From Cyanophora paradoxa (taxonomy: Eukaryota > Glaucocystophyceae > Cyanophorales > Cyanophoraceae): a stretch of DNA of 64,000 bases. The translations under genes and the position numbers were made by a program. Location: assembly GCA_004431415.1 (NCBI GenBank), contig QPMI01000420.1, positions 124,001 to 188,000 on the forward strand. The letters run 5' to 3'. The notes under the pieces are model-generated. The model made no database searches, had not been told where the DNA came from, and saw nothing but the letters and a program-made list of their open reading frames with translations. This document shows, in pieces, positions 46,186-57,472 of this stretch (the stretch's first letter is position 1; every line of letters starts with the position of its first letter).

Positions 46186-46626
46186 TTACAATTGCATTGG
46201 AGGTAGCGCGTGCGTTGTACCTGCACATGCTTCGGATCCGAATTCGAACCCAGATTGAGATCTAGAGGTGCTGCAATGCTCAAGCTCGAGCTCTTGATCA
46301 CGATCACGACCATGATCATGCATATGATCATGATCATGATCATGATCATGATCGACGCAGCTGACGTCGACTCCGGATCCAGCTCTGAGCTGCTCTAGAT
46401 TAAGATCTATCGGAGCTGCAGCTGATCGCACGTGCACACTGCTGCTGATCTCAAGGTGAACATCCCGAACATGGCGATATAAGTGGCATCGTTTACGCGC
46501 ATGGTGTCCGCAAACACTGCAGCTAAAATGCTGCGGCGGACCGTGGTTGCAAGTGGGCGGGCACTGGATGATTTCTCTTTCGACGCTAGATGGGACAGCT
46601 GCCTGGGCTGGGCGTCCTCGAGGCAT
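46186..46626 (-). CDS. Small C2H2 zinc-finger protein with Asp-His repeat
   Basis: The frame from the ATG at 46626 encodes about 146 residues. Residues around 34-56 form a C2H2 finger, CSVCGHHARKRCHLYRHVRD then VH, with spacing C-x2-C-x12-H-x4-H. A second Cys pair (QCPPTC) precedes it. The middle contains a run of alternating Asp and His (DHDHDHDHDHMHDH) coded by a (GATCAT)n array, then an ELELEH stretch, both of which are potential metal-binding or disordered segments. The frame is also open upstream of the ATG to 47007 and introns are possible downstream. C2H2 fingers usually bind nucleic acid. The single finger makes the role unclear. Confidence 0.5.
   Translation of the reverse strand: MPRGRPAQAAVPSSVEREIIQCPPTCNHGPPQHFSCSVCGHHARKRCHLYRHVRDVHLEISSSVHVRSAAAPIDLNLEQLRAGSGVDVSCVDHDHDHDHDHMHDHGRDRDQELELEHCSTSRSQSGFEFGSEACAGTTHALPPMQL
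46313..46353 (+). repeat. (GATCAT)n palindromic hexamer array
   Basis: About seven tandem copies of ATGATC/GATCAT, interrupted by CATATG. Each unit overlaps the palindrome TGATCA, so both strands read alike. It codes for Asp-His on the minus strand and Met-Ile on the plus strand. Confidence 0.75.
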
Positions 46627-47396
46627 GCTGTGAATATACACGTACAGTCGCGCGAGGCGTCTCCTGCGCTCGGCCCGTCGCGCGCGCGAGGCGCAACGCC
46701 GAAGGGCGGGGAGGCGCGCACTTTGCGGGGGGGAGGGCCGTCGGCGCCGCTGCTCTCCGGTGCCTCCGCCGCGAAGCTTAAGGCGCCGCGATCCGGCCGC
46801 GATCCGCCGCGGGGCCGCTAGCGCTGCGCCCGCCTCGTCGCGCGCGCGGGGCGCGGCGCTGAAGCTTAAGCTTAAGGGCAGGGCGGCTATAGCTAGGCGC
46901 GCACCAGCTGCAGGTTTCCAGGTTTCCTGCGCTCGCCCCCGCTTGCGCGCGCGAGGCGTTCCGGGCCGGGGCGGCGCAACCGCGCGCGCCCGCAGCCGCG
47001 CGCGCACGTATACGTATCTTTCGTGCTACGTATACTCGCGCGCCCGCAGCCGCACGTAGGCTTCGGCCCGCCGCGTCGCTTTCGACTTTTTATAACCGCG
47101 CGCGCTAACCGCGCGGGCGATCGCGTGGTGCAGCTCGTGAGCTCGAGAGACCGCCAGCTGTATATATCGATCGTGAGAGCGCCCGAGCTTGGCCAGTGCT
47201 GTAGCTCGACGCTCGCGGGTGCGCGCTTTCTGCAGCTGCAGCTGGGAGCTCGAGCCGCGGCCGTGCGCACTGCGCATGCGCAAGCAGCTGCAGCGGGGGC
47301 TACGGGAATCGGATGGCGAGAGAGCGCCTTCGCTATTTGCTGTCCAATGGGACGTTTCCTTCTGTCTTTTTCTTTCTCTAAAACCTTCGTTCGCGA
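46627..47396. other. Upstream region of the zinc-finger gene, no other gene supported
   Basis: GC rises again here. Open frames on both strands (such as 46186-47007 minus and 47023-47496 plus) are Arg/Ala-rich and have no domain. Tandem AAGCTTAAGCTTAAG (46862-46878) and alternating CG/CA runs (46975-47045) are present. Probably promoter and 5' UTR. Confidence 0.35.
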
Positions 47397-47536
47397 GCCA
47401 GTCTCGGCTTGGAGCCGGGAAGTGAATCCGATTCGTCGGCTTGAATGGAAGCCAGTTTCGGTGCAGTCGTCGAGACCCGACTTGACGTCTAGCTGACGAA
47501 TGGGATTTCGATCCCGGCTCCTAGCCGAGACTGGCC
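47397..47536. repeat. Long imperfect inverted repeat
   Basis: The left arm 47397-47442 (GCCAGTCTCGGCTTGGAGCC...) is the reverse complement of the right arm 47491-47536 with a few mismatches; about 38 of 46 positions pair by eye. The 48-base loop is not repetitive. It could be a miniature transposon, a hairpin transcript or the remains of an inverted duplication. No target duplication was identified. Confidence 0.65.
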
Positions 47537-48287
47537 AAATTTCGGCGCCATCTCCTGCTTCAGCCTTACATGCGCGAGGTGCGCTTGGAACTAGCCTAGG
47601 CTGAAGTTCATGTGCCCCATCTTTTCCAATTTAAGCCGAGTCCAGGGTCTCCTCCCCTCCAGAGATTCAGGGGGGATTTCATTTCAATTCTGTGTTAGTG
47701 CCCGATAACGTTCGAATCAGGCAAAATTAGTATCATTTTCGGAGTCCCAGAGGCCAAAAATGGGGTAGTAGGTCGATTCGTTTGTTCTAAATTTTGATGC
47801 GGTGGCAAACGGACAAGATAGGAGCCAACCTAAGGGCCTCTCCTTTCCCCAAGGCCGATAGCTAGATATCGATCTTGATGTTCAATTCGCCGGGCCCGCC
47901 CGCGCTCGATCCCCCCGCGCGCGCCGCGCCGTGCACGTGCACGTGGGCCACGTCGTGGGCCACGACGTCGACCGTCGAACGTCGATCAGCCCGCCTTCGA
48001 ATTCGGTACCGGTGCGAACGAAGTTCGCGCTGCGTGCGCATGTACGCGCGCGATGCACATATGCGCGCGCGCGTCTGGAAAGCTCCCCATCACTCCGTCG
48101 AGGCGCGCTGGGGGCGGCTGGCCAAGCGTGGCCCCTTAACTTCGCCAGAACCGCACCGGTACCCGGTACCCCGCCGACGGCGGCCGACCGCTTCTCAAAT
48201 TCCAGCATCGGCACAGCGGCCAGAAGCGCTCGCCTGCAATCAGCCCACATCCAGCACCTGCCCGGACGCGCGGCAGGGAGCGTTCGC
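47537..48287. other. Upstream region of the F-box gene
   Basis: No gene is seen. It begins with lower-GC sequence and then, at 47930-47990, has interlocking palindromes (GTGCACGTGCACGTG, GGGCCACGTCGTGGGCC, ACGTCGACCGTCGAACGTCGA) that look like paired regulatory motifs. The plus frame is open from 47931, but the first good ATG context is at 48288. Confidence 0.35.
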
Positions 48288-50813
48288 ATGTCCGCACCAG
48301 CTCCGGCGGCCGCGGCTCCGGCCGCGCCGGCCGCGCCCGCGCCTGGCCATGGGACCAGCCAGCGCAGACTCTACCGCTACGTCTACCTGCCGGAGGATTT
48401 CACCTGCGACGATGAGCCCGAGAAGATCGAAAGCCCCGCTCCAAAGCGACTGCATTCGAATTCGTCGGGCTCAGCGGCGCGGAAGCGGCGCCGTGCAAGC
48501 CGCAAGGTCGAAGACGAAGACCCAGAGCCCGTTGAGGACCATAGCATCGTCCTCCTGCAGAGCCCGCAGCCGGCGCCAGCTCAAGAGCCGGCCGCGGCCG
48601 CGGCCGCGGCGCCGGCCGTCGCCGCTGGGGCCTCCGGCGAGCGCGGCTGCTGCCTGGACAGCCTCCCCGACGCTATTCTGTCTCGCGTCTTCGTCTTCGT
48701 CGCGTCGGCGATCGACCCGGAGCTCGAGCAGCAGCAACGACAGCCGTGGCTGCAGAACCCCGCGCCGCCGCTCTGCTGCGGGGCGCTCGAGGCGGAGCTG
48801 TGCCCCGAGCTCGCTCTAGACCCCGACGCGATGCCGGAGAAGCTTGGGCCGCTGCGGGGCGTGTGCCGGCGCTTCAAGCGGCTGGTGCGCTGAGCGTTCG
48901 CGTGCGGATTTTCAAAATCTGACGGGCGCCGCGCAGGTCGACGAGGACGCCGCGTGCTGGCAGCGCGTGCTGCTCGACTGCTCGGGCCAGCGCGGGGCGC
49001 TGAGCGCGCAGGACGACCTCTCGCCGCGCATCGACGGCGAGCCGTCCTCGAGCTCGTCCTCGTCCGCGTCGGACTCGAGCTCGTCGTACTCGGACTCGGA
49101 CGGCGAATTCGGAGGCTCCAGCCCCGCGCCCGCCCGCCTCGTCGCGCCGCTCCTGCGGCAACGCGAGGTGGTCAAGCGGGGCGTGCGGCGCCTGCGGGTC
49201 TGCTTCGGCGGCTCGCCCGACCTCTGCTCCGTGCAGCTGGCCGCCCTCTGCGGCGACGACGCTCTCGCGGCCGGCGTCGAGGAGCTCGACCTCCTCTTCC
49301 TGCGGAGCCCGTCCCAGTTCCACCCCGGGGCCTGCCTCTCCGCCCTCTCCGGCTTCCCCAACCTCCGGCGCCTCCGCGTCGCCTCCTGCGAGGTCTTCGC
49401 GGATCTGGACGGCGCCCTACAAGTCTCCGGGCCCGGCCGCGCCCCCTTCAGGATCCGGACCTTCAGGCGCCGCCGGTCCGTCGACAAGCTCCTCCGCGGC
49501 CTCTGCTCGGGGGGACTCCCCGAGCCCCTCGCCTCCGCCGCGGCCGCCATCGCCTCCCTGCGGAAGCTGGAGGTCCTGGACGCACCGGCCCTGCCCGCGA
49601 CCGCGGCCGCCGTCCAAGTCCTCGCCGGCCTCCCGCTCCGCGCCCTCCGCCTCGCCGCCCCCGACCTCCTCCTCGACGACGATGCCTCCGCCGTCCTCTC
49701 GCACGCCGCCGCCGCGGCCGCCGCGCGCGCCTTCCCCCGCCTCGAGCGCCTCCACGTGCGCTGTGCGCGGCCCCTGCGCTGGTTCGCCTCGCCGGACGCG
49801 GAGGACGCGGAGGCCGAGCAGGCCCTCCTCGATCCCCTCTCAGCCCTCACCCAGCTCCGCTGTGCGCGTACCCCCGCCCCACCTTGTTTCCCGATCTGAT
49901 CCGCGCGCGCACCGCAGCCCTGAGCCTCGAGCAGCCCCTCTCCTCCCTCGCCTTCCTCCGCCCCCTGACCCGCCTCGAGCACCTGTCCGCCCTCGTGCCC
50001 TGGGAGGCCGACCCGGCGCCGCTCGCGGCCCTCGGCCCCCGCCTCCGCTCGCTGGGCCTCGCCCACCACGGCTTCCCGCGCGACTCCGAGATCTTCCGGC
50101 CCCCTGGCGAAACCAGCTTCTGGAGGCTCGAGGTCGACGCCGGTGACCGGAAGGAAGGCCCGCAGCGCGCGGGCCGCCCTCTCCGAAGCCCTCGCGAGCA
50201 TGCAGGCCCTCGAGGTGCCCTCTCTGCTCCTCGCCGTCCTCGGCGCCGCTCACCGTACCCCTGCAGGGGCTGCATCTCCACGCCGACGAGCAGACACTCC
50301 TCGCCCTCGCCGCCGCGCCCTTGGCGTTGCCCCGCCTCCGCGCCCTCAAGATCTTCTCCTCCGACAGCGGCCAGGCGCCCCCCGGCGTCGTCACGGTACC
50401 CCTTACCCCTCTCCTCCCCCACCCCGAAACGAAGAGCTGACCGCCCCGCCCCGCAGTGGGCGGCGGCGGCCCCGGGCCTGCGCGACCTCTGCATCGATTC
50501 CCTCCTCCTCCCGCCCTCCGACGAAGTCGCCGCGGCCCTCGCGGACAGCCGCCTCTGGCGCATCAGAACGGTCCCCACCAAGGAGCTTAACTATTTTTAC
50601 CCGGACGCGGGCCGCCTGACCCGCGACGACCTGCTCTGGTGGCACCGGCTCCTTTCGGTTATGACCCGCGAGTTTGAGGCGCGGGTCGGCGTGCGGGTCG
50701 AGAGGGCCGGCCTCCCGCCGCCCCCAATCGATCGCGACCTGCATCGCGAACGGGGCACCATCACCCCCATAGACTCGACGAAAAAGCGTAGAGCGTTCTT
50801 TGAGCAGCTGTAG
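48288..50813 (+). CDS. F-box/LRR protein
   Basis: The ATG at 48288 (MSAPAPAAAAPAAP) opens an Ala/Pro-rich, then acidic/basic disordered region. An F-box follows at about 48650-48884 (CCLDSLPDAILSRVFVFVA ... LGPLRGVCRRFKRLV), with a Gln-rich insertion between its two halves. Intron 1 is 48885-48936 (GTGCGC...GCGCAG). Exon 2 resumes VDEDAACWQRVLLDC, then a Ser/Asp tract (49040-49110), then leucine-rich repeats: GVEELDLLFLRS, GFPNLRRLRVASCE, SLRKLEVLDAP, GLPLRALRLAAPDLLLDDD, FPRLERLHVRC, LTRLEHLSALVP, LRSLGLAHHG, LPRLRALKIFSS. Two later introns start GTACCCC (near 49868 and 50397). TAG is at 50811-50813 after RRAFFEQL. F-box/LRR proteins act as substrate receptors of SCF (Skp1-Cullin-F-box) ubiquitin ligases; substrate unknown. 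Confidence 0.75.
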
Positions 50814-52088
50814 TCGACGCCCCAATTCAAGGCAGCTTTCTAGAGTATTTCCTGCCCTCTTTCTCCGAGCAATGCAAGTGCAATGTGGGGAGCACATGTG
50901 CAGCACAGGGCGCGGCGCCGGACCGGCTCTGCATTTGGGAGCATCGGAGCTGAGCTACGGATCGTCCGTCGCCACGCCGAAGCGCTGCGAGCGGTAGTTC
51001 GTGAAGCACGCAAAGTCGTTCTGTGGAGAGCTCGAGTTCAGCCCGGCTCAAGTCGTGCGGAGAGCTCAGCCCGCGGGCGGCTCGAGTTGTGCTCGATCGC
51101 GAGTCGCCGGCGTGCTGCGGGCGGAACTTCGGAACTGCATGCATATGCCGGGGATCCGGACTGACCTGCAGATGACAAGGCCCATGACACTGACTTGCAG
51201 ATGACAAGGTGTTCCAGATGACCTGCCCCGTGTTCCAGATCTAGATGACCCGCTGCCCGCTCGGTGAGACTCCAAGTGCGGCGGGGAGGAGGGGGTACGG
51301 GCGCACGGTGCGGCGTCCTGCGGGTCCAGCGAGGCCGCGGGTCCCTAGCCTTGATCATGAGGTGCTCGGGCACATGCAGCCTCCGGCGCTTTGTAGTCGT
51401 AGAAGGCAAAGGATCCGCCGTACCGCGCGAAACGCTTGTCTGGGGTACGCCATCATTCAGGGAGGGGGGTACGGGATTTGTAGACGGTGGCCACGCGCCT
51501 GGCGTCCGCATCCGGATCCGGATCCGCTGCGGGGCGCGGGTTCATGATCAGGAGGGGTACGCGATCTTGCGCAGGGGGTACGCACGCGGAGGGCGCGGAA
51601 GGCGGGCGGGGAGCTGACACATGCACAACAGATCGGCCCGCCGTCGATCGCTGACCTTCAGCGTCTCGCGATCGCGGCTGCCGCCGGCCGGCCCGGGCAC
51701 TGCGGACGACGACACACTCCGGGCGGCACCTTAGGGTTAGGCCTGCTAGACCCTCCGGTGGGCTCCATTCAAATTCATTCATGCCGCACGCTCGAATTCA
51801 TGTCACATTTACAGAATCCGCGAAACATAATCTTCTCTCAGTGATCTTGACGACAAATTTAAATCTGCTCCTGACGGAAATAAACAAATATGCAGCCGGC
51901 GCCGAATTCGTTTTCGCAGATCTCATCCTGAAACAGAAGAGCTTGAAGTGATGAAACAGGAACAGCTGCAGCCACGACAAGGACGCCGTGTGACGCGTAC
52001 GTCGACGTTGACTGACAACAAATCCCTAGAAGAAACCGAACATAACAGATGTCGAATTCGAAGTGTTAACTATAGCTAACTTCTACAG
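50814..52088. other. Intergenic region between F-box and channel genes
   Basis: No supported gene. It contains a direct repeat of CTGCAGATGACAAGG-like units (51165-51212) with GTGTTCCAGAT twice (51208-51242). There are five minus-oriented GTACCCC motifs (written GGGGTAC on the plus strand, 51290-51580) in a GC-rich stretch that could be decayed or unrecognised minus-strand exon/intron sequence. An AT-rich stretch with a near-palindromic GGATCCGGATCCG block (51510-51530) is also present. Confidence 0.4.
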
Positions 52089-55000
52089 CTAGACCTTGTT
52101 GAAGATTTCGGCGTGGTAGATCTGCAGGCCCGTCTTGTAGAAGAAGCTGAGGAAGGGCAGCGTCGGCCACGAGGCGGGCGGCTTGATCTCCCACCCGCAC
52201 GCCACCAGCAGCCGCAGCACCACTGCGGCGAAACGCTTCTTAGGGGACGCCGACAGCGAACTATAGCTAATTGCAAGCGCATCAAAAGTGAAGCGGCCAT
52301 TTTGCTGATCACCTTTCACAACGTCCTGGTTGAAAGCCTGCTCGTCGACGTAGGCGCCGGCGGTCTCCGCGATCGCGACCTCGGCCGCCGGCTGCGGCCG
52401 TGGCTTGTCGTTGCCGCCGGAGCGCTTGTGCACTCCAAGGCACTCGAAGGGGACCTGGCGTCGGGTTGGCCTTCGTCGTCAGATTCGTAGACGCGGGCGG
52501 GCGCGCGCGCGCACCAGCCGATTGCTGATTCGGCGCTTGCGGATCTTGTCCGGGCCGTAGAGGAACCCTGCTCCAGAATCAAACATGACGAAAAAGATGC
52601 GCCAGCAATAAACTAACTGCTGGACTGCGAAAACCACATCGAATTCAAGTGCGGACCGGCACGCTTCTTCTTGGAGGCCCAGCTCTCGTGCGCGTTGCTG
52701 GCCAGCAGCTGCACGAGCTCGCTGACCACCTCTTTGGCCGCGGTCGCGGCCTCCGTGCTCTTGTTGGACTCGATCTCCTCTTTGAACACGGCCTTGTTCA
52801 CCTTCAGAAGGAGGTAGTTCTGCGGGGAGGAGCAAGTTATCAAGGCGCACAAAAGCTGCGGGATTCGCAGACAGCGGAGGGCAGAGCGGACCGGGGGCAG
52901 GCACGGCTTTTCGGCGACGTACTTCTTCCATGACGGATCCTCTTTGAGGGCCAGCTTGGGGCACTCGTACAGCGGGAAAGCCTGCTGGCTGGCGCCCGTC
53001 CATTTGAGCAGGTCCGGCATGCCCGGCCAGCCGTTGATCTCGACCGAAGACTTGGGCGGGCGGAACGTGTACCCGCAGTACATGGCCGCGTACAAGATCT
53101 GCCGTACGCGTCCAGCGCACGTCAAGCTTAAGGAGGTCCGCGTGTGGCGTCCGGCGACTCTGGGCGCTGCGCACCTCCAGGGCTTCCTGGATGTCCTCCT
53201 CCTTCTTCTTGCGAATCGCAGCGCCCAGCTTCAGTTTCTCGCTGCCCGGTGCCTTGTCCTCGACATAAGTCTGCCACTCGCGCCCTCAGGAGAACGGACA
53301 GCAGTCGAACGCAGCGCACGAATTCACCGTCATGAAGCTGGAGATCTTGCGCCCGTCGCCCTCCTCGCTCTTGTCTTTCCCGTACTTCCAGCCGTCCTTC
53401 AGGCGCAAGCGAACCCACTGGTCGTGGTACGCGATCCCGAGGGCCTCGAGCAGAGTGACCTGGTGTCTCGTGTAGTCAACATCAACCTTACGGGCCTCCC
53501 CGATGATTGCGCTGTTGTCTCCGGCTGAAGACACGCCGTACTGGTTTGAGTTATTCACCTGACCGAGAAAAGATTGTGAGATCAACCATGTCGAAATACG
53601 CACAGAACAAACTGCGCACAACGAGAACGGGGATGCACAGCTTGGTCTTCCGCAAAGCTTCCCGAAGCTTTTGACCACTGTGCCGAACAATCAAAGCCTG
53701 GCCCATCTAGAAAACAATCGCTGCGTGCGAGCAAAGCAATCTCACTTCTTCTTGGCTATATCAGATGTGTCATAGGGACGCGGAATCCAAATTGTATTCT
53801 TCTCCTCATCCTGGGAACACGTGCAGTGATGTCAGAGAGTAAGGTCAGAAAACACTAGCTCTTCGGACGGCAGTTCATTAGAGTTGTAAGAGTTCATTAG
53901 CGGACGGCAGCTTCTGTACTTAACGCACCATGTCAATCTTGACGAAGCATTGGGGGGGCAGCGTGGACAAGAAGCGTAGCGTCTGATCGTGACCACGACT
54001 CGCGGTCAGGCAGTTCGAGTTCGCGTCCGCTGAGCAGCGGATGGGACTGCGACCGAACCTCGCGCTTGATGTCGATCTCGTTCGCCCCCCAGCTCTTCTG
54101 GATCGTGATGTCACGCACGATGCGAGCCACCTGAGCGCCCTGAGCGCCTGAAATTTGAAGGACTTCGCGAACTTTCGGACCTCGTCAAAGCGGAGCGAGT
54201 CGCGGATGACGAGCGACTGGGGGTCCGCCTCGTCGCCTCCGGCAGAGGGGGAGGAGCTGAGGATCGTGAGGTACAGATCCTGAACCCGACGATCGAACTG
54301 CGGTTCCGGAACGGCAATTGCAAGTGAGTGCACATGCGTTGAGAAGAAAATTAGAAAATGCAATCGTTTTAATGTTACAATACAAAGTCGGATAAAGCAC
54401 AAACACGACGCTGGTACCTCATTCACAGCGATCGTCAGATGCTCGTAAAAGGTCGGCTTGAGACCGGCGCGGCCGAGAATCGCGTTTTCCCCCTGCTCGA
54501 GCTCGCATTCAGTACTGATCGTACCAGGAGTCTTGAAACTGCAGGCAACGAACCCCAACGAGGCGGATCGCCCTGCGGCGGCCGACCACGCCGCCTTCGC
54601 CATCGCCGTCGAGGCTGTCGGGCCCCGCCTCTTTCACCTTGGGCTCCAGGGTCTTCAGCTTGTCGACGAGGTCCACCACGCACTTCGTCGCCTCCCCGAT
54701 GGTCTGGCGCAGAGCTCGCGAGCATGAGGGCCCTAAATATGAGGAGAGAGGGCGCGAGGATAGCGAATCTCACAGCGCGGTAAAGGGCGTCGACGAGGAC
54801 GGCATCCTCGACAAGATGCTGGAAGGTGTTCTCCTCTTTCTCCCCGCACTTGAGTAGATGCTCCTGCACGAAATAAAAGAGCTTAGATCAATGCGCAAGA
54901 ATTGCGTCTACAAAGAAAAGTTGAGCAAAAAAGCTCGGCTCGCCGTTTTGTTCTCCTTCGCGAATTCCCGCAGTGCTTCAATGATCTGTTGATTCACGGC

Positions 55001-57441
55001 TGACAGTCAATCCCGGTCTGGAAGCCTCGAAGCGTCCCAGCAGAGAACGCACGGAAAGCATGTCGTCAAGGGCGAACGTGCGCCGAACGAAGCGCGCGGG
55101 CGTGTAGACCTTGTACGCCCCCCGGTCGTCCAGGAGCTTGCGCAGCTCGTAGTTCCTCCGGCTGATGGACATCAGCGCCTCTTCCAGCTGCGCTCGATGA
55201 TAAGACGCGCATTCGAAGCTTGTATGGCATTTCAGAGAGGGCCAAAGGGCACCTCCACATCCTCGACCATCTGCTTTGGGACCTTCATTTCGAAGGCTTC
55301 GAACGCATAGCGGATGCGGTTGCCGAGCACGACGTTCGGGCCGCGGAGGTAGAAATAGAGGCGGAGTTTCGCGGCGGCCCTGCGCGTTGCCAATTTTGAG
55401 TGATTAGCACCAGAAGCGAAGGTACCGGAGAAGCATATGCATACCAGAAGGGTATGGTGAGACTATCGCCATCGTGGATGGAGAACGTGTGTGCGCTCGT
55501 TTCGAAGTGAAGGTGGCGTTTCTTCGGCGTCTCATGATCGGGTTTTTTCGCAACGCATCCAAGGCACTCGAAAAGCCCCTTGCACTTCGTCGCCACCCAC
55601 CGGAAGGGCGACATCAGCCAGCCAAACGACAGGACCGTTATCGCTGCGGATTGCATCGTGTAGTCTTTATCCATCGGCGCCAGATCAATGTACTTGTTCG
55701 TCATCTGCCGCTCTGCGTGAGCCAGAATCTCACCCATCCGTGATTGCGATTGCGTTCCCACGCACGGAGTAGACGACAAAGAATTGCTTTCTGTCGGCCG
55801 AGACGCCGCGCGCGTTCGAGCTGTGGCCGAAGGCGTCTTCCTCTTCGCCGTCGAGGGCGCCTTGCTCGTGATGCAGTTGAAGATAAAGCCCGTTCTTTGC
55901 ACAGCGTCAAATACTCGGCGATTACAGTTTTGAGTAACGGAGCTCATATATACCCGCATGACATCCATCATGAAGCGCGCCTCAGCATCTTCCAGATCAG
56001 TCCTGTCGCGATGTTAAGATGTCGAAGCGCTGATTTACCAAATCAGGAGCACAATATAGACGCACACGAGCTCTGCATGCGGCTTTGTCGACTCGTAATA
56101 ATCGACTCCTAGTTTCGACTCGTCGGCGAGAATCTCCTTGACCAGCGACCACTTGGCTCCTTTAAAGTGCTTTTCGTCCTCCTTTGTCCTCTTCTTCTTC
56201 TCAAGTTTCACTTGCGATTGAGCGAGCTCGAGCGCGCGGCGCGCTCGCGCGTCGCTCGAGAGCTTGCTGTATTCCTCCGATAGCCAGATCTGCATTCGAA
56301 ATTTAAATGATCATTGGGACGCGCACCCGATGTGAGACACGACGCACCCGAATACACGGCGGAGGCTTGTTTTTCTCCGAGCGAGGAGGGGTAACTAGAC
56401 ATGGTTTTGAATCTTCCGACTCTTCCTCGTTTTTGTCCTCTTTCGAATTCTTGTCTTTTTGCTCCTTCTGCTTGTCGTCTTTGCTGTCCTCCTTCCGGCG
56501 AAGAACCCTGAGCTGGAACATCGACGAGTTCAGCGCTCACAATATCACAGATATATATAAAGGGTCACCTTGAGCTCCGCCCGCGCTATTTTTGACCAGG
56601 GGCTCCTTAGGTCGTCGGGGCTCAAAATGTCCAGGAGCTCCTGCTCGCTCTTCACGGCTTCCACCCTGCCCGGAGAGGAGAGGATCACTTAATGGAACGG
56701 AATGGAGGCTAGGCAGCGGGCGGCGCACCCAGCTTCTTCATAGTACTGTCATTGATCGCGACGCAGGCAGTTAGTATATATGTAAATGTGAGCATTTATG
56801 TAAGAGGATTCAGCATCGAGCTTGCGCACTTTTCCGACGATTGCGATGAAGATGTTCTGGGCGCGAAACACTCATGTTTCATGTTTCCGAATTCGATTGA
56901 ATTCAAAGTCAATACTACGGTACTCACAACGAGGACCAGTCCCATAATGACGATGAACGAAAAGTAGAAGATCTGAGCCCAAGAATAAGCCTCAATCACG
57001 ACGTTCTCCTCTCCGAGGCTCTGGATCTGGAATCAGCGCACCATACCAGCCACCGGGGAGACTTCCGCCATTTCGGAGGGGTTGAAGCCTCCGCTCAGGT
57101 TGCTGCTTCGGCGGTGAGCGGCGCGAGTGAACCGAAATCGAACTCGAGAACTCGAAGCCGCTGCGTACCCGAACAGATTTGCGATGCTGCTCTTGAAAGT
57201 GCGGAACTCTGCGGGCAATCGATTGGTCAAGACGCGGCGATGCGGGCGCCGCCGCTGCCCCCAGCATGCGCTCAAACGTCTCACCTTCGATGCGGTGGCC
57301 CTACATACGCAGAGAAAGCGATTATTAGAATTCAGCTGCAGAAATCCGAGACTACATTGAAGTGAGATGCTTACGAAAATCACGAAAGCCATCGCCGCGT
57401 AACCGCCGAACAGAATGACTGCGAACGTTACCGTTAACAAA

Positions 57442-57472
<31 letters not shown>

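Noticed and set aside
46090-46260. Cloning-vector polylinker contamination (EcoRI, BamHI, NotI/SacII, BglII-like sites together)
   Set aside because: Similar palindromic clusters are spread over several kb and run through coding sequence, and no vector backbone is present. It is more likely a native feature of the genome.
47490-47530. GGGATTTCGATCCC resembling a tRNA T-arm
   Set aside because: It is part of the long inverted repeat; no D-arm or acceptor stem is present at proper spacing.
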